A stretch of DNA of 64,000 bases from Arthrobacter sp. Lineage in GTDB: Bacteria; Actinomycetota; Actinomycetes; Actinomycetales; Micrococcaceae. Shown in pieces: positions 52,970-63,401 of the stretch. The notes beneath the pieces were generated by a model. The model ran no database searches, had not been told where the DNA came from, and was given only the letters and a program-made list of their open reading frames with translations. Position 1 is the first letter of the stretch. Each line of letters begins with the position of its first letter. The position numbers and the translations under genes were made by a program. The stretch is from positions 1 to 64,000 of the forward strand of contig NZ_JAPSHJ010000022.1 in NCBI RefSeq assembly GCF_031179985.1, in the 5' to 3' direction.

Positions 52970-54271
52970 ATGATGGTCGACGTTCTGACCCGCACGCTCG
53001 CAGAGACCGATCCTGCGATCCACGCCGCTGTGGAGCAGGAACTCCTGCGTCAGCAGGGCACGCTGGAGATGATCGCCTCCGAAAACTTTGCGCCCACTGC
53101 CGTGATGGAAGCGCAGGGGTCTGTACTGACCAACAAGTACGCCGAGGGTTACCCTGGGAAGCGGTATTACGGTGGCTGCGAACACGTCGATGTGGTCGAG
53201 CAGCTCGCCATCGACCGGCTCAAGTCATTGTTCGGCTCGGAATTCGCCAACGTACAGCCCCACTCGGGCGCGCAGGCCAACGCAGCGGCGATGTTCGCCC
53301 TGATCCAGCCGGGCGACACCATACTGGGCCTGAACCTCGCGCACGGCGGCCACCTGACCCATGGCATGCGAATCAACTTCTCCGGCAAGCTCTACAAGGT
53401 GGTTCCGTACGGAGTCCGCGAGGACACCATGCTGATCGACATGGCTGAAGTGGAGCGCCTGGCGGTTGAGAACAAGCCGAAACTGATCGTTGCCGGCTGG
53501 TCCGCCTACTCCCGCCAGCTGGACTTCGCCGAATTCCGCCGTATCGCGGACCTGGTGGGCGCGTACCTGATGGTGGATATGGCACATTTCGCCGGCCTGG
53601 TGGCTGCAGGACTCCACCCAAACCCCGTCCCTCACGCCCACATCGTTACGAGCACCACCCACAAGACCCTTGGCGGTCCGCGCGGCGGAGTCATCCTGAC
53701 CAACGACGCCGACATCGCCAAGAAGGTCAACTCCGCCGTGTTCCCGGGACAACAGGGCGGCCCGTTGGAGCACGTTATTGCCGCCAAGGCCGTTGCATTC
53801 AAGCTTGCAGCGGAGCCGGCGTTCCGTGACCGCCAGGAACGCACCCTGGAAGGGGCCCGCATCATCGCCGAGCGCCTGCTGGCTGCTGATGTTGCCGAGT
53901 CCAACGTGACCGTGGTCAGCGGCGGGACCGACGTGCACCTGGTCCTGGTGGACCTGCGCAACTCGGAACTGGACGGCCAGCAGGGCGAAGACCGCCTGCA
54001 CCGGATCGGGATCACGGTCAACCGCAACGCCGTCCCCTTCGACCCGCGTCCGCCGATGGTTTCATCCGGCCTTCGAATCGGCACGCCGGCACTGGCCACA
54101 CGTGGCTTCGGGAAGGCAGAGTTCACCGAGGTGGCAGACATTATCGCCGCAGCCCTCAAGCACGATTTCAATGATGAGACCGTGGCAGAACTTCGGCAGC
54201 GGGTTGAAAACCTGGCCGGGAAGTTCCCGCTCTACCCCAACCTTTCCTCTGACACGACCGAGGTGGCATGA
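52970..54271 (+). CDS. glyA: Serine hydroxymethyltransferase
   Basis: GlyA interconverts glycine plus methylene-THF and serine. The protein has 433 residues. Motifs are the N-terminal [41 protein letters not shown] and the PLP lysine near K232 in [15 protein letters not shown] occurs at both 52970 and 52973; GGGAG lies slightly close to the first. Here it would combine the glycine and the one-carbon unit from sarcosine oxidation into serine for SdaA. It is the first gene of a six-gene operon and overlaps soxB. Confidence 0.95.
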   Translation: MMVDVLTRTLAETDPAIHAAVEQELLRQQGTLEMIASENFAPTAVMEAQGSVLTNKYAEGYPGKRYYGGCEHVDVVEQLAIDRLKSLFGSEFANVQPHSGAQANAAAMFALIQPGDTILGLNLAHGGHLTHGMRINFSGKLYKVVPYGVREDTMLIDMAEVERLAVENKPKLIVAGWSAYSRQLDFAEFRRIADLVGAYLMVDMAHFAGLVAAGLHPNPVPHAHIVTSTTHKTLGGPRGGVILTNDADIAKKVNSAVFPGQQGGPLEHVIAAKAVAFKLAAEPAFRDRQERTLEGARIIAERLLAADVAESNVTVVSGGTDVHLVLVDLRNSELDGQQGEDRLHRIGITVNRNAVPFDPRPPMVSSGLRIGTPALATRGFGKAEFTEVADIIAAALKHDFNDETVAELRQRVENLAGKFPLYPNLSSDTTEVA

Positions 54272-55488
54272 TGGCCGATCTGCTTCCGGAGCACCCGGAT
54301 TTCCTGTGGCGGAACCCTGAGCCCAAGTCCTCCTACGACGCCGTGATCGTTGGCGGCGGCGGGCATGGGCTGGCCACCGCCTACTTCCTCGCCAAAAACC
54401 ACGGCATGACCAATATTGCCGTCCTCGAAAAGGGGTGGCTGGCCGGCGGTAACATGGCCCGGAACACCACCATCATCCGGTCCAACTACCTGTGGGACGA
54501 GAGCGCCGCCATTTACGAGCACGCCCTCAAACTCTGGGAAATCCTGCCGGAGGAACTCGAATACGATTTCCTCTTCAGCCAGCGCGGCGTGATGAACCTC
54601 GCCCACACCCTGGGTGATGTCCGCGAAAGCATGCGGCGCGTCGGAGCGAACAAACTCAACGGTGTGGACGCGGAGTGGCTGGATCCGCAGCAGGTCAAGG
54701 AACTCTGCCCCATCCTGAACATCAACGACAACATCCGTTACCCCGTCATGGGCGCCACCTACCAGCCCCGGGCAGGCATCGCCAAGCACGACCACGTGGC
54801 CTGGGCCTTCGCCCGCAAGTGCGACGAGCTGGGCGTGGATATCATCCAGAACTGCGAAGTCACCGGTTTCCTCAAGGACGGCAACAAGGTGGTGGGCGTC
54901 AAGACCAACCGCGGCACCATCAACACCGAAAAGGTGGGCCTCTGCGCCGCCGGGCACAGTTCAGTCCTGGCCGAGATGGCAGGCTTCCGGCTCCCCATCC
55001 AGTCCCACCCGCTGCAGGCGCTGGTCTCCGAGCTGCATGAGCCGGTCCACCCGACAGTGGTCATGTCCAATCACGTGCACGTCTACGTTTCCCAAGCACA
55101 CAAGGGCGAACTGGTCATGGGCGCCGGCGTGGACTCCTACAACGGTTACGGACAGCGCGGGTCCTTCCACGTGATCGAGCACCAGATGGCGGCCGCCGTC
55201 GAACTTTTCCCGATCTTCGCCCGTGCGCACGTACTCCGGACCTGGGGTGGAATCGTTGACACCACCCTCGACGCTTCCCCGATTGTGGGCATCACCCCGG
55301 TGGAAAACATGTTCGTCAACTGTGGTTGGGGCACCGGCGGCTTCAAGGGTACTCCTGCCGCCGGCCTCACCTTTGCGCACACCATCGCCACGGGAACGCC
55401 GCACCACCTGAACAAGCCGTTTGCGCTGGAGCGATTCGAAACCGGCGCCCTGATCGATGAACACGGCGCAGCCGCCGTGGCCCACTAA
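54268..55488 (+). CDS. soxB: Heterotetrameric sarcosine oxidase, beta subunit
   Basis: This 406-residue subunit holds FAD and covalent FMN, where sarcosine is oxidised. The N-terminal fold is [15 protein letters not shown], followed by [13 protein letters not shown]. The C-terminal part has [12 protein letters not shown] and [15 protein letters not shown], both typical of SoxB. The start ATG overlaps the glyA stop (ATGA). Gene order glyA-soxB-D-A-G is that of corynebacterial and Arthrobacter tetrameric sarcosine oxidases. Confidence 0.95.
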   Translation: MMADLLPEHPDFLWRNPEPKSSYDAVIVGGGGHGLATAYFLAKNHGMTNIAVLEKGWLAGGNMARNTTIIRSNYLWDESAAIYEHALKLWEILPEELEYDFLFSQRGVMNLAHTLGDVRESMRRVGANKLNGVDAEWLDPQQVKELCPILNINDNIRYPVMGATYQPRAGIAKHDHVAWAFARKCDELGVDIIQNCEVTGFLKDGNKVVGVKTNRGTINTEKVGLCAAGHSSVLAEMAGFRLPIQSHPLQALVSELHEPVHPTVVMSNHVHVYVSQAHKGELVMGAGVDSYNGYGQRGSFHVIEHQMAAAVELFPIFARAHVLRTWGGIVDTTLDASPIVGITPVENMFVNCGWGTGGFKGTPAAGLTFAHTIATGTPHHLNKPFALERFETGALIDEHGAAAVAH

Positions 55489-55503
55489 GAAGAGAGTCCG
55501 GTC

Positions 55504-55917
55504 ATGCTTCTCATTTCATGCCCCAACTGCGGCTCCCGCGACGAAACCGAGTTCCACTACGGCGGCCAGGCCCATGTGGCCTATCCGGAAAACCCGAACG
55601 AACTGAACGACCGCGAATGGGCCGAGTTCCTGTTCTATCGGGACAACACCAAGGGCGCCTTCGCCGAACGCTGGCTCCACAGCACCGGCTGCCGCCAGTG
55701 GTTCAACATGCTCCGCGACACAGTCACTTACGAGATCCAGGCTGTCTACCCGATGGGCGCCCCCCGGCCTGCAGCCGCCCCGCCAGCAGCCGAATCCGGA
55801 ACCGCCAGCACCGCCCCGGACAGCACCACAACTGGAACTGCCCGGCCCAGCATCGCTGCAACCAGCACAAGTACCGCATCACGCAGCACCACCGCCCCGG
55901 AAGGAGCAACAAAGTGA
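55504..55917 (+). CDS. soxD: Sarcosine oxidase, delta subunit with extended tail
   Basis: This 137-residue subunit has a first part of about 90 residues that is a normal SoxD zinc-binding chain: [36 protein letters not shown] and R-D-T-V-T-Y-E-I. The zinc ligands would be Cys6, Cys9, His59 or nearby, and Cys63. A tail of more than 40 residues follows, made almost only of Ala, Pro, Ser and Thr, which other SoxD proteins usually lack. The end overlaps the soxA start. Confidence 0.9.
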   Translation: MLLISCPNCGSRDETEFHYGGQAHVAYPENPNELNDREWAEFLFYRDNTKGAFAERWLHSTGCRQWFNMLRDTVTYEIQAVYPMGAPRPAAAPPAAESGTASTAPDSTTTGTARPSIAATSTSTASRSTTAPEGATK

Positions 55918-58871
55918 CTTCCCAGAAAGCACGCCTCACCGCCGGCGGCCGGATCGACCGCACCATTTCCTGGCGTTTCACCGTGGACGGTGAGGAGTTC
56001 ACAGGTCACCCGGGCGACACCCTCGCCTCCGCCCTGCTCGCCAACGGCCGCATTGCCGTCGGCAACTCCCTCTACGAGGACCGGCCCCGCGGCATCATGT
56101 CCGCCGGGGTTGAGGAATCCAACGCACTGGTCAGGGTGGAACCGCGATTCCCCGGCCACGTGGCCGAATCCATGCTCCCCGCCACCACCGTCACCCTGGT
56201 GGACGGCCTGAAGGCTGAACTGCTTAACGGTCTGGGACGCCTCGATCCCGAGGAGGACCGCGCGGAGTACGACAAGAAGTACGTCCACACCGACGTCCTG
56301 GTGATCGGCGGCGGCCCAGCCGGGCTGGCCGCAGCCCGCGAAGCCGTCCGCACCGGAGCACGGGTCATGCTGCTGGACGACCAGCCCGAGCTGGGCGGTT
56401 CCCTGCTGTCCGGTTCCACGGCGCCCGAACTGGCTCAGACCATCGAAGGCAAGCCGGCCCTTGAATGGGTGGCGGACATCGAAGCCGAGCTCGTGTCCGG
56501 CGCCGAATCCACGGTCCTGAACCGCACCACCGCCTTCGGTGCCTACGATGCCAACTACGTCATCGCCGTCCAGAACCGCACTGACCACCTCTCCACCCCG
56601 GCGGCACCCGGCGTGTCCAGGCAGCGCATCTGGCACATCCGCGCCAATCAGGTTGTGCTGGCCCCAGGCGCCCACGAACGCCCCCTGGTCTTCGAAAATA
56701 ACGACCGCCCCGGCATCATGCTCGCCTCGGCCGTTCGCAGCTACCTCAACCGCTACGCTGTGGCCCCCGGACAGCGCCTGGTCATCAGCACCACCAACGA
56801 CAGCGCCTACGCCCTGGCCGCGGACCTGCGCGCCGCCGGGATCAGGATCGCTGCCGTCGTTGACGCACGTCCCAAGCTCACGGAGGTAGCTGCTGCCGCC
56901 GTCGAAGCCGGGACGCGCGTGTTGATCGGCAGCGCGGTGGCCGCCACCGCGGGTGGAACGGATGGCCGGCTGGACGGCGTCACCGTCCGCAGTATCAACG
57001 ACAACGGCGAACTCACCTCCGGCATCGAAGAGATCGCCTGCGACCTGCTGGCAGTCTCCGGCGGCTGGAGCCCGCTGGTACACCTCCACTCCCAGCGGCA
57101 GGGCAAGCTGCGCTGGGACGACGACCTGGCCGCCTTTGTGCCCAGCACCGCTGTCCCGAACCAGCAGATAATCGGCTCCGGCCGCGGCAGCTTCGAACTC
57201 CAGGACTGCGTCGCCGAAGGCATCTCCGCCGGCGTCGCGGCAGCCGTTGCCGCCGGCTTCAGGCCGGAAAATTCAGCCGCAGCCGACGAGCCCCCAGCCC
57301 TTCCCGAGCCGAAGGCGTCCGCGCCCACCCGGCAGCTGTGGCTGGTTCCAGGGCAGAGCGGCACCCCGGATGACTGGCATCACCACTTCGTTGACTTCCA
57401 GCGCGACCAGAGCGTCGCCGACGTCCTGCGCTCCACCGGAGCCGGAATGCGGTCCGTGGAGCACATCAAGCGCTACACCTCCATCAGCACCGCAAATGAC
57501 CAGGGCAAGACCTCCGGCGTCAACGCGATCGGCGTCATCGCCGCCGCACTGAGGCATGCGGGCGAAGCATCCCGCGGCATCGGCGACATCGGCACCACCA
57601 CATACCGGGCCCCGTTCACGCCGGTAGCGTTCGCGGCCCTGGCCGGACGCCAGCGAGGCGAACTGTTCGATCCCGCCCGCGTCACGTCCATCCACCCCTG
57701 GCATGTGGCCAAGGGCGCCCTCTTCGAGGACGTTGGACAGTGGAAGCGTCCCTGGTACTACCCGCAGAACGGTGAGGACATGGACCAGGCCGTTTTGCGT
57801 GAATGCGCAGCGGTCCGCGAGTCCGTCGGCTTCATGGACGCCACCACGCTCGGCAAGATCGAAATCCGGGGCAAGGACGCCGGCGAGTTCCTCAACCGGA
57901 TCTACACCAACGCCTTTAAGAAGCTCGCGCCCGGTTCTGCACGCTACGGCGTGATGTGCATGGCAGACGGCATGATTTTCGACGACGGCGTGACCCTGCG
58001 CCTGGACGAGGACCGCTTCTTCATGACCACCACTACGGGCGGCGCCGCGAAGGTGCTGGACTGGCTCGAGGAATGGCTTCAGACCGAGTGGCCGGACCTC
58101 GACGTGCACTGCACCTCGGTGACCGAACAGTGGAGCACCATTGCCGTCGTCGGCCCTAAATCCCGCGCAGTCCTGGCCAAGGTGGCGCCTGAACTGGCCG
58201 CCAACGGGGGACTGGAAGCAGAAGCCTTCCCGTTCATGACGTTCCGCGAAACCACCCTCGCCTCGGGCGTACGCGCCCGGATCTGCCGGATCTCATTCTC
58301 CGGCGAGCTGGCCTACGAGATCAACGTGCCCGCCTGGTACGGGCTGAACACCTGGGAATCCGTCGCGGCCGCCGGGGCCGAATTCAACATCACCCCGTAC
58401 GGCACAGAGACCATGCATGTGCTCCGCGCCGAAAAGGGCTACCCGATCGTTGGCCAGGATACTGACGGAACCGTCACCCCCCAGGACGCCGGGATGGACT
58501 GGATCGTCTCCAAGGCCAAGGACTTTATCGGCAAGCGTTCGTACGCCCGCGTCGATGCCCAGCGCGAGGACCGTAAGCACCTGGTCAGCGTGCTGCCCAT
58601 TGATGGCAGCATCCGGTTGCCGGAAGGCACCCAGCTGGTGGAAAAGGGCATCCCCGTGACACCGGCCTACGGCCCTGTGCCCATGCAGGGATTTGTGACT
58701 TCCAGCTACCACAGCGCGGCCCTGGGCAGGTCCTTCGCCCTGGCACTGATCAAGAATGGCCGCAACCGGATCGGCGAGACCCTGCTGGCCGCCGCCGGAA
58801 ACCAGCTCGTGGATGTTGTTGTGGCTGAAACCGTACTTTTTGACCCTGAAGGGACCCGCAAAGATGGCTGA
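55914..58871 (+). CDS. soxA: Sarcosine oxidase, alpha subunit
   Basis: This 985-residue subunit starts at GTG 55914 with AAGGAG nine bases upstream, overlapping the soxD stop (GTGA). The frame is open far upstream but that part is the soxD region read in another frame. The protein has an N-terminal ferredoxin-like fold without cysteines and an NAD-binding fold ([12 protein letters not shown] near residue 128). The GcvT-like folate domain fills the last 370 residues ([25 protein letters not shown]). It binds NAD and THF, so the methyl group of sarcosine leaves as methylene-THF. Confidence 0.95.
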   Translation: MTSQKARLTAGGRIDRTISWRFTVDGEEFTGHPGDTLASALLANGRIAVGNSLYEDRPRGIMSAGVEESNALVRVEPRFPGHVAESMLPATTVTLVDGLKAELLNGLGRLDPEEDRAEYDKKYVHTDVLVIGGGPAGLAAAREAVRTGARVMLLDDQPELGGSLLSGSTAPELAQTIEGKPALEWVADIEAELVSGAESTVLNRTTAFGAYDANYVIAVQNRTDHLSTPAAPGVSRQRIWHIRANQVVLAPGAHERPLVFENNDRPGIMLASAVRSYLNRYAVAPGQRLVISTTNDSAYALAADLRAAGIRIAAVVDARPKLTEVAAAAVEAGTRVLIGSAVAATAGGTDGRLDGVTVRSINDNGELTSGIEEIACDLLAVSGGWSPLVHLHSQRQGKLRWDDDLAAFVPSTAVPNQQIIGSGRGSFELQDCVAEGISAGVAAAVAAGFRPENSAAADEPPALPEPKASAPTRQLWLVPGQSGTPDDWHHHFVDFQRDQSVADVLRSTGAGMRSVEHIKRYTSISTANDQGKTSGVNAIGVIAAALRHAGEASRGIGDIGTTTYRAPFTPVAFAALAGRQRGELFDPARVTSIHPWHVAKGALFEDVGQWKRPWYYPQNGEDMDQAVLRECAAVRESVGFMDATTLGKIEIRGKDAGEFLNRIYTNAFKKLAPGSARYGVMCMADGMIFDDGVTLRLDEDRFFMTTTTGGAAKVLDWLEEWLQTEWPDLDVHCTSVTEQWSTIAVVGPKSRAVLAKVAPELAANGGLEAEAFPFMTFRETTLASGVRARICRISFSGELAYEINVPAWYGLNTWESVAAAGAEFNITPYGTETMHVLRAEKGYPIVGQDTDGTVTPQDAGMDWIVSKAKDFIGKRSYARVDAQREDRKHLVSVLPIDGSIRLPEGTQLVEKGIPVTPAYGPVPMQGFVTSSYHSAALGRSFALALIKNGRNRIGETLLAAAGNQLVDVVVAETVLFDPEGTRKDG

Positions 58872-59502
58872 AACAGCAGCACCCAAAACCTCCCCTGAGA
58901 CTGACCTGTCCCTCCGGACCAGTCCGGCTGAGCTGCTCAGGGCAGCATTTGAAGCCGGCTCCGTGCCCGGTATTGTTGAACTGCGCGAAATCAACTTTCT
59001 GACCATGGTGGGCCTCCGGGTTTCCCGGGACACCGACGCAGGGGAGCGGATTGCGTCGGTTACCGGCGGTCTGCCGGCGACGTGCGGGGCCGTGAGCGGC
59101 ACGGGCGACGCCTCCGTGCTCTGGCTCGGGCCCGAGGAATTCCTGGTGGTGGCCCCTGTGGAAGCCCACGAGTCCCTCGGCGGTGACCTCATCCAGGCCC
59201 TGAGGGAAGCCCTGGGCGACGGCGCAGGCCAGGTGGTGGACCTCTCGGCCAACCGCACCACGTTCGAACTCACCGGGCCGCGGTCCCGTGCCGTCCTGGA
59301 AAAGGGTTGCTCCCTGGACCTTCACCCGCGCGGGTTCAAGGCCGGAACGGCGTTGTCCACGGAGATCGGCAACATCCCCGTGGTGCTCTGGAAGACCGGC
59401 GATGAGAGCTACCGGATCCACCCACGTGCCTCGTTTGCAGAGTTCCTGGGCCGCTGGATCCTGGATGCCATGCGGGAGTATGCCTCTCCTGAGGTCCCCT
59501 AA
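58864..59502 (+). CDS. soxG: Sarcosine oxidase, gamma subunit
   Basis: This 212-residue subunit starts at ATG 58864, overlapping the soxA stop by eight bases. It has a GcvT-like fold with L-R-E-I-N-F-L, then [12 protein letters not shown] near residue 82, [15 protein letters not shown] near 124 and G-C-S-L-D-L-H-P. It is the small subunit that completes the alpha-beta-gamma-delta enzyme. The stop codon overlaps the sdaA start by one base. Confidence 0.95.
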   Translation: MAETAAPKTSPETDLSLRTSPAELLRAAFEAGSVPGIVELREINFLTMVGLRVSRDTDAGERIASVTGGLPATCGAVSGTGDASVLWLGPEEFLVVAPVEAHESLGGDLIQALREALGDGAGQVVDLSANRTTFELTGPRSRAVLEKGCSLDLHPRGFKAGTALSTEIGNIPVVLWKTGDESYRIHPRASFAEFLGRWILDAMREYASPEVP

Positions 59503-60875
59503 TGGCCCTCAGCGTCCTGGATCTGTTTTCCGTTGGCATAGGGCCGTCGTCCTCGCACACGGTCGGCCCGATGCGGGCTGCCAAGCTGTTTGCCGACGGA
59601 CTCAAGGACGACGGACACCTGAGCTCCACCAAACGGGTCCAAGCCGAACTGTTCGGCTCCCTGGGGGCAACAGGACGCGGCCACGGCTCGGACAAGGCCG
59701 TGGTCCTGGGCTTCCAGGGGCTGGACCCGGAAACCGTGGATACCTTCACGGCTGATGATCAGGTGGCTGCTGCCGCCCTGGATGCTGAACTCTGGGTAGG
59801 CGGGGACCACCGGGTGGACTTCAACTGGGACGAGGACGTGGTGCTGCACCGGCGCAAGTCCCTCCCCGCCCACCCCAACGGCATGACGTTCCGTGCCCTG
59901 GACCATGCCGGAGAGGTACTCAGCGAGCGAAGCTTCTATTCGATTGGGGGCGGCTTCGTCGTTGACGGGGACGCCGATGCCGGCGACCGCGTGGTTGCCG
60001 ACTCCACCGTCCTGCCCTACCCGTTCACCACAGCCGACGAACTCCTGGCGATCTGCAGCCGCGAAGGGATGTCCATCTCGGACGTCATGCTCGCCAACGA
60101 GGTCACCTGGCGCAGCGAGGCGGAGCTCCGTGAGCAGTTGCTGCGGCTCTGGGCAGTCATGCGTAAATGCGTGGACAACGGCTGCGCGGCGGAAGGGATC
60201 CTTCCCGGCGGATTGAACGTCAAGCGCCGGGCGCCGTCATTACACCAGACACTGACGGCGGATACCGGCGTGACCGATCCGCTCCGGGCGATGGAGTGGG
60301 TCAACCTGTTTGCGCTGGCCGTTAATGAGGAGAACGCGGCCGGGGGCCGGATTGTTACCGCACCGACCAACGGGGCGGCCGGAATCGTCCCCGCAGTGCT
60401 GCACTACTACGTGAAGTTTGTCCCGGGAGCCAGCGAAGACGGCGTGGTCCGCTTCCTGCTGGCCGCGGGCGCCGTCGGAATTCTGTTTAAGATCAATGCC
60501 TCCATCTCCGGGGCCGAAGTGGGTTGTCAAGGTGAGGTTGGTTCCGCCTGCTCCATGGCCGCGGCCGGGCTCTGCGAGGTGCTTGGCGGGACGCCCGAAC
60601 AGGTGGAAAACGCCGCCGAAGTGGGCATCGAACACAACCTCGGCCTGACCTGCGACCCTGTGGGCGGCCTGGTGCAGATCCCGTGCATCGAGCGGAACGC
60701 GATCGCAAGTGTCAAAGCCATCAATGCCGCCCGCCTGGCCCTTCACGGCGATGGAAGCCACAAGGTGTCCCTCGACAAGGCCATCAAGACCATGAGGGAA
60801 ACCGGAGCGGACATGAAGGACAAATACAAGGAGACCTCCAGGGGCGGCCTTGCGGTGAACGTCATTGAATGCTGA
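59502..60875 (+). CDS. sdaA: L-serine dehydratase (iron-sulfur type)
   Basis: SdaA deaminates L-serine to pyruvate and ammonia. The protein has 457 residues and is single-chain with beta and alpha domains. N-terminal [20 protein letters not shown] is diagnostic. The [4Fe-4S] cysteines should be among [11 protein letters not shown] (near 340), L-T-C-D-P-V-G-G and I-P-C-I-E-R-N. It closes the route choline to pyruvate: sarcosine gives glycine and methylene-THF, GlyA joins glycine and the C1 unit to serine, SdaA yields pyruvate. Its ATG shares one base with the soxG stop, so it belongs to the operon. Confidence 0.95.
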   Translation: MALSVLDLFSVGIGPSSSHTVGPMRAAKLFADGLKDDGHLSSTKRVQAELFGSLGATGRGHGSDKAVVLGFQGLDPETVDTFTADDQVAAAALDAELWVGGDHRVDFNWDEDVVLHRRKSLPAHPNGMTFRALDHAGEVLSERSFYSIGGGFVVDGDADAGDRVVADSTVLPYPFTTADELLAICSREGMSISDVMLANEVTWRSEAELREQLLRLWAVMRKCVDNGCAAEGILPGGLNVKRRAPSLHQTLTADTGVTDPLRAMEWVNLFALAVNEENAAGGRIVTAPTNGAAGIVPAVLHYYVKFVPGASEDGVVRFLLAAGAVGILFKINASISGAEVGCQGEVGSACSMAAAGLCEVLGGTPEQVENAAEVGIEHNLGLTCDPVGGLVQIPCIERNAIASVKAINAARLALHGDGSHKVSLDKAIKTMRETGADMKDKYKETSRGGLAVNVIEC

Positions 60876-60893
60876 TCGGGTGAAGTAACTCAG

Positions 60894-61139
60894 GTGACCG
60901 GTGAGGGCGGAGTCAGGGTGGATACGGGATCAATCCGGATTGGTGCCAGGCGTGGATTGCGTAAAGACTGGGCCCGGCTGACCGGCCGCACTGTGGAGGT
61001 TTGGCTGCTGGGGGAACACATCATGACCGGTGTGGTGGACCAGGCCTCCCCAGACGACTCAGTCCTGTGGATCGCGGCCGCCGGAGCCAATACCCGGAGG
61101 CTTTTCGATAGGCGGACGGGATATCAGATCTGGGTCTAG
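60894..61139 (+). CDS. 81-residue conserved hypothetical protein
   Basis: GTG 60894 opens the frame 18 bases after sdaA; GTG 60918 with GGCGGAG upstream is an alternative start that trims eight residues. The conserved core is I-R-I-G-A-R-R-G-L-R-K-D-W-A-R-L-T-G and V-E-V-W-L-L-G-E, then V-L-W-I-A-A-A-G, then R-R-L-F. It looks like a small beta-barrel (a Sm/PRC-like pattern of strands), but no family can be named. It may ride on the sox operon transcript. Confidence 0.55.
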   Translation: MTGEGGVRVDTGSIRIGARRGLRKDWARLTGRTVEVWLLGEHIMTGVVDQASPDDSVLWIAAAGANTRRLFDRRTGYQIWV

Positions 61140-61191
61140 TCAGGTATCCGAGGGCCACGGCGTCCGCTTGACTCCAGGGTCAATGGTCGAT

Positions 61192-61210
61192 CGAGGCCAT
61201 GTTGGCCTCG
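61192..61210. terminator. Bidirectional terminator between convergent genes
   Basis: CGAGGCCA and TGGCCTCG form an 8-base stem with a 3-base loop, followed by TT on the plus strand. It lies between the 81-residue gene and the end of the convergent polymerase gene. Confidence 0.55.
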
Positions 61211-61262
61211 TTGCGCCGTTCCCTACGCGTGCCGGGGATCGGGGCGATGTTGTTGGCTCGGG

Positions 61263-62507
61263 TCAGGAGCCCGTGCGCCCGGGCCAGTCCTTGCCTGCCC
61301 AGGGGTCGTAATCGGCGATGAGTTCTTCCTGCGGCGGACGCTGCGCCTCCAGGACGTGCTGAAGGTTCACCCGCACGCGGTACCAGAGCGAACTCGAACC
61401 GCGCATTCCGTCGACGAGCACGTCGGCGGGATGCAGGGCCGGGACGATGTCGGCATGCTGGGCCTTCCATTTGTCGAGTGCCGCCAACGCCTCGGGCTTC
61501 GTTTTGGTGCGGGCCACCTCGATGAGGGGCATCACCGACTGCCGGCGCCCGGCGCTGTCCCCACTGCGCGGCGCTTTCTCGGCGGGACCCAACTCGGCAG
61601 CCAGGGCGAGGAGTCCATCAAGTGTGCCGACGGCGTCGTCGATTCCGGTGTGAGGGTCGCCCACGGCGGCGAAGCGCTCAGGCACGGTAGCCACGGTGAA
61701 CTGTTCCGGCCGGGTGGAGCGGACCTCGTCCCACGAGAGCGGCGTCGAGACACGGGCGTCGGGAAGAGGCCGGACAGAGTAAGCGGATGCCACGGTGCGG
61801 TCCTTCGCGTTCTGGTTGAAGTCGACGAACACGCTCTCGCCGCGTTCCTCCTTCCACCACCTTGCGGTAGCGAGGCCGGGAGCACGGTTCTCGACCTCGC
61901 GGGCGATAGTCTCCGCGGCCAGCCGCACGTCGCGGTAGGACCACTGCGGCGCGATGCGCACCAGGATGTGGAGTCCCCGCGAGCCGCTCGTTTTCGGCCA
62001 ACCAACCAGTCCGACGTCGTCCAGCACCTCACGCGCGACATAGGCGACGTCGACGATCTGGGACCAGTCGACCCCCGGCATCGGATCGAGGTCCACCCGG
62101 AGCTCGTCCGGGTGCTCGAGGTCCTCGGCACGCACGGGGTGCGGGTTGAGGTCCAGGCACCCGAGATTTACCACCCACGCCAAGCCCGCGGCATCCCGGA
62201 TGACTGCCTCCTCGGCCGACGTACCCGATGCGTAGTGCAGGGTGGTGGTGTCGATGAAGTCAGGGTGGTTTTCGGGCACACGCTTCTGAAAGAACGGCTC
62301 AGAATCGATCCCCTTCGGGAAGCGCTTGAGCACCATGGGCCGGCCGCCGGCACCGCGCAGCGCACCATCTGCGACGGCGAGGTAGTAGTTCACCAGATCG
62401 AGCTTGGTCAGCCCAGGCCGGGGGAACACCACCTTGTCCGGACTCGAGATGCGAACTTCGGTGCCCGCAATGTCAAGGATCTCGGCCGGGGTCTTCGACG
62501 GGTTCAT
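61263..62507 (-). CDS. LigD-type NHEJ polymerase domain protein
   Basis: This 414-residue protein is a stand-alone primase-like polymerase (PolDom) as in LigD of bacterial non-homologous end joining. Catalytic acids are D139 and D141 (R-V-D-L-D-P-M-P) and D229 (F-V-D-F-N-Q-N). Other motifs are P-K-T-S-G-S-R-G-L-H-I near 171, with its conserved His, and V-A-S-A-Y-S-V-R-P. There is no ligase or nuclease domain, and no ku gene lies in the window. After residue 290 comes an extra C-terminal region (K-P-E-A-L-A-A-L-D-K-W) of about 120 residues often found in actinobacterial versions. PolDoms prefer ribonucleotides. Confidence 0.9.
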   Translation of the reverse strand: MNPSKTPAEILDIAGTEVRISSPDKVVFPRPGLTKLDLVNYYLAVADGALRGAGGRPMVLKRFPKGIDSEPFFQKRVPENHPDFIDTTTLHYASGTSAEEAVIRDAAGLAWVVNLGCLDLNPHPVRAEDLEHPDELRVDLDPMPGVDWSQIVDVAYVAREVLDDVGLVGWPKTSGSRGLHILVRIAPQWSYRDVRLAAETIAREVENRAPGLATARWWKEERGESVFVDFNQNAKDRTVASAYSVRPLPDARVSTPLSWDEVRSTRPEQFTVATVPERFAAVGDPHTGIDDAVGTLDGLLALAAELGPAEKAPRSGDSAGRRQSVMPLIEVARTKTKPEALAALDKWKAQHADIVPALHPADVLVDGMRGSSSLWYRVRVNLQHVLEAQRPPQEELIADYDPWAGKDWPGRTGS

Positions 62508-62596
62508 GCCGCCACGCTAGCAACGATCGCATGTCCCAGCCAGAGCATGTGCGTGACAACCGCGATGGACGCGCCGGAGCTCCCTGCTGGAGCCTG

Positions 62597-62631
62597 TAAG
62601 GCTAGCCTGATCCACCTAAAGGTGCTTAGGT
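62597..62631 (+). promoter_or_regulatory. DtxR/IdeR-like metal box upstream of the His-rich gene
   Basis: TAAGGCTAGCCTGATC (62597-62612) matches about 12 of 16 positions of an actinobacterial iron box (TTAGGTTAGCCTAACC). ACCTAA (62614-62619) and TTAGGT (62626-62631) follow as an inverted pair. This suggests metal-dependent repression. Confidence 0.4.
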
Positions 62632-62636
62632 ATTGC

Positions 62637-62699
62637 TGTGATCCGCCCATCACAGGAAGGAGCCCCGGCAGGGCTCCTCCTGACCGATCCCTGAAGGAG
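62637..62699 (+). ncRNA. Structured leader with possible ribosome-site switch
   Basis: TGTGAT pairs with ATCACA (62637-62642, 62649-62654). GGAGCCC pairs with GGGCTCC (62659-62665, 62671-62677). The 3' arm and following CTCC (to 62680) could instead pair with the ribosome site AAGGAG (62694-62699). AAGGAG also occurs inside the first arm (62657-62662). The two folds exclude each other, as in translational riboswitches. Confidence 0.35.
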
Positions 62700-62705
62700 A
62701 TGGAA

Positions 62706-62870
62706 ATGAGTGAAATGACAGAGGAAGTCCACGCCGAGCACAGCTTGGCGGAGCATCAACACGGCGGCCCGGACTGCGCGCATGAGACGGTGGAGCATGG
62801 AGACCATGTGGACTACATCCATGACGGCCACCGGCATGCCGAACATGAAGGCCACTACGACGAGCATTGA
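62706..62870 (+). CDS. 54-residue histidine-rich metal-binding microprotein
   Basis: ATG 62706 has AAGGAG six bases upstream. Of 54 residues 13 are His, many are Asp or Glu, and one is Cys (P-D-C-A-H). The [12 protein letters not shown] motif and E-H-x-G-H-Y-D-E-H end are shared by a family of small actinobacterial proteins sometimes misnamed zinc transporters. Zinc, nickel or iron buffering in the cytoplasm is the plausible role. The possible DtxR-like box and structured leader agree with metal control. Confidence 0.75.
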   Translation: MSEMTEEVHAEHSLAEHQHGGPDCAHETVEHGDHVDYIHDGHRHAEHEGHYDEH

Positions 62871-62894
62871 TCACGGGAAAACGCTCGTCAGAAA

Positions 62895-63138
62895 CGAAGG
62901 GACCGGCGGCCGTGGATGGCCGGGACCTGGTGGTGCCCGGGCACTCGGCATCAACGTGCCCCTGCCCGTCCCTGCCGCGCACCACTCCTTCGGCGGGTGG
63001 AAAGCCTCACTGTTCGGGGACAAACACATCTACGGCCCCGAAGGCGTTTCCTTCTACACCCGCGGCAAGGTCGTCACCTCCTGCTGGCCAGAACCCACCC
63101 ACGCCTCCGGCGCCTCCTACAACTTCCCCTCCAACTAA
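62895..63138 (+). pseudogene. mmsA: Fragment of methylmalonate-semialdehyde dehydrogenase gene
   Basis: One frame carries [11 protein letters not shown], the segment after the catalytic region of MmsA. It jumps directly, in another frame, to G-I-N-V-P-L-P-V-P and [19 protein letters not shown], running through to the natural end at TAA 63136. About 75 codons between these parts and all of the first two thirds of the gene are missing. Confidence 0.7.
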
Positions 63139-63164
63139 CCCCCACCGCACCCAACCACCATCGA

Positions 63165-63219
63165 TTGCCGAGCAGATGCCCTTCTGAACCCCCAGAAGGG
63201 CATCAACTCAGCAACCGAC
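63165..63219. repeat. Dispersed hairpin repeat, copy 2
   Basis: GATGCCCTTCTG (63175-63186) and CAGAAGGGCATC (63193-63204) form a perfect 12-base stem. Outer arms TTGCCGAGCA and AACTCAGCAA continue it with three mismatches. It is related to the hairpin at 35307-35374. It follows the mmsA fragment. Confidence 0.65.
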
Positions 63220-63330
63220 GCAAAATGGTCAACTTTGGGCGACGGCTCCCGGCTTGCGGAAGCTTGCCAGACCTTCCTTGGGCGGTCAGCGTTACCCGCA
63301 CACCAGCAACACAACTTCTGCTGAATTGCT

Positions 63331-63350
63331 AATGATAATGGTTTGCATCT
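63331..63350 (+). promoter_or_regulatory. Fur/Zur-like box upstream of the solute-binding protein
   Basis: AATGATAATGGTTTGCATCT resembles Fur-family boxes (TGATAAT-N-ATT arms), though the second arm is degenerate. It is about 50 bases before the start of the substrate-binding lipoprotein and could make it metal-responsive. Confidence 0.35.
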
Positions 63351-63401
63351 AATGTGATGGGTCGAACCATACGGATTTGCAACACAGAAGGAACTGGAAA
63401 A

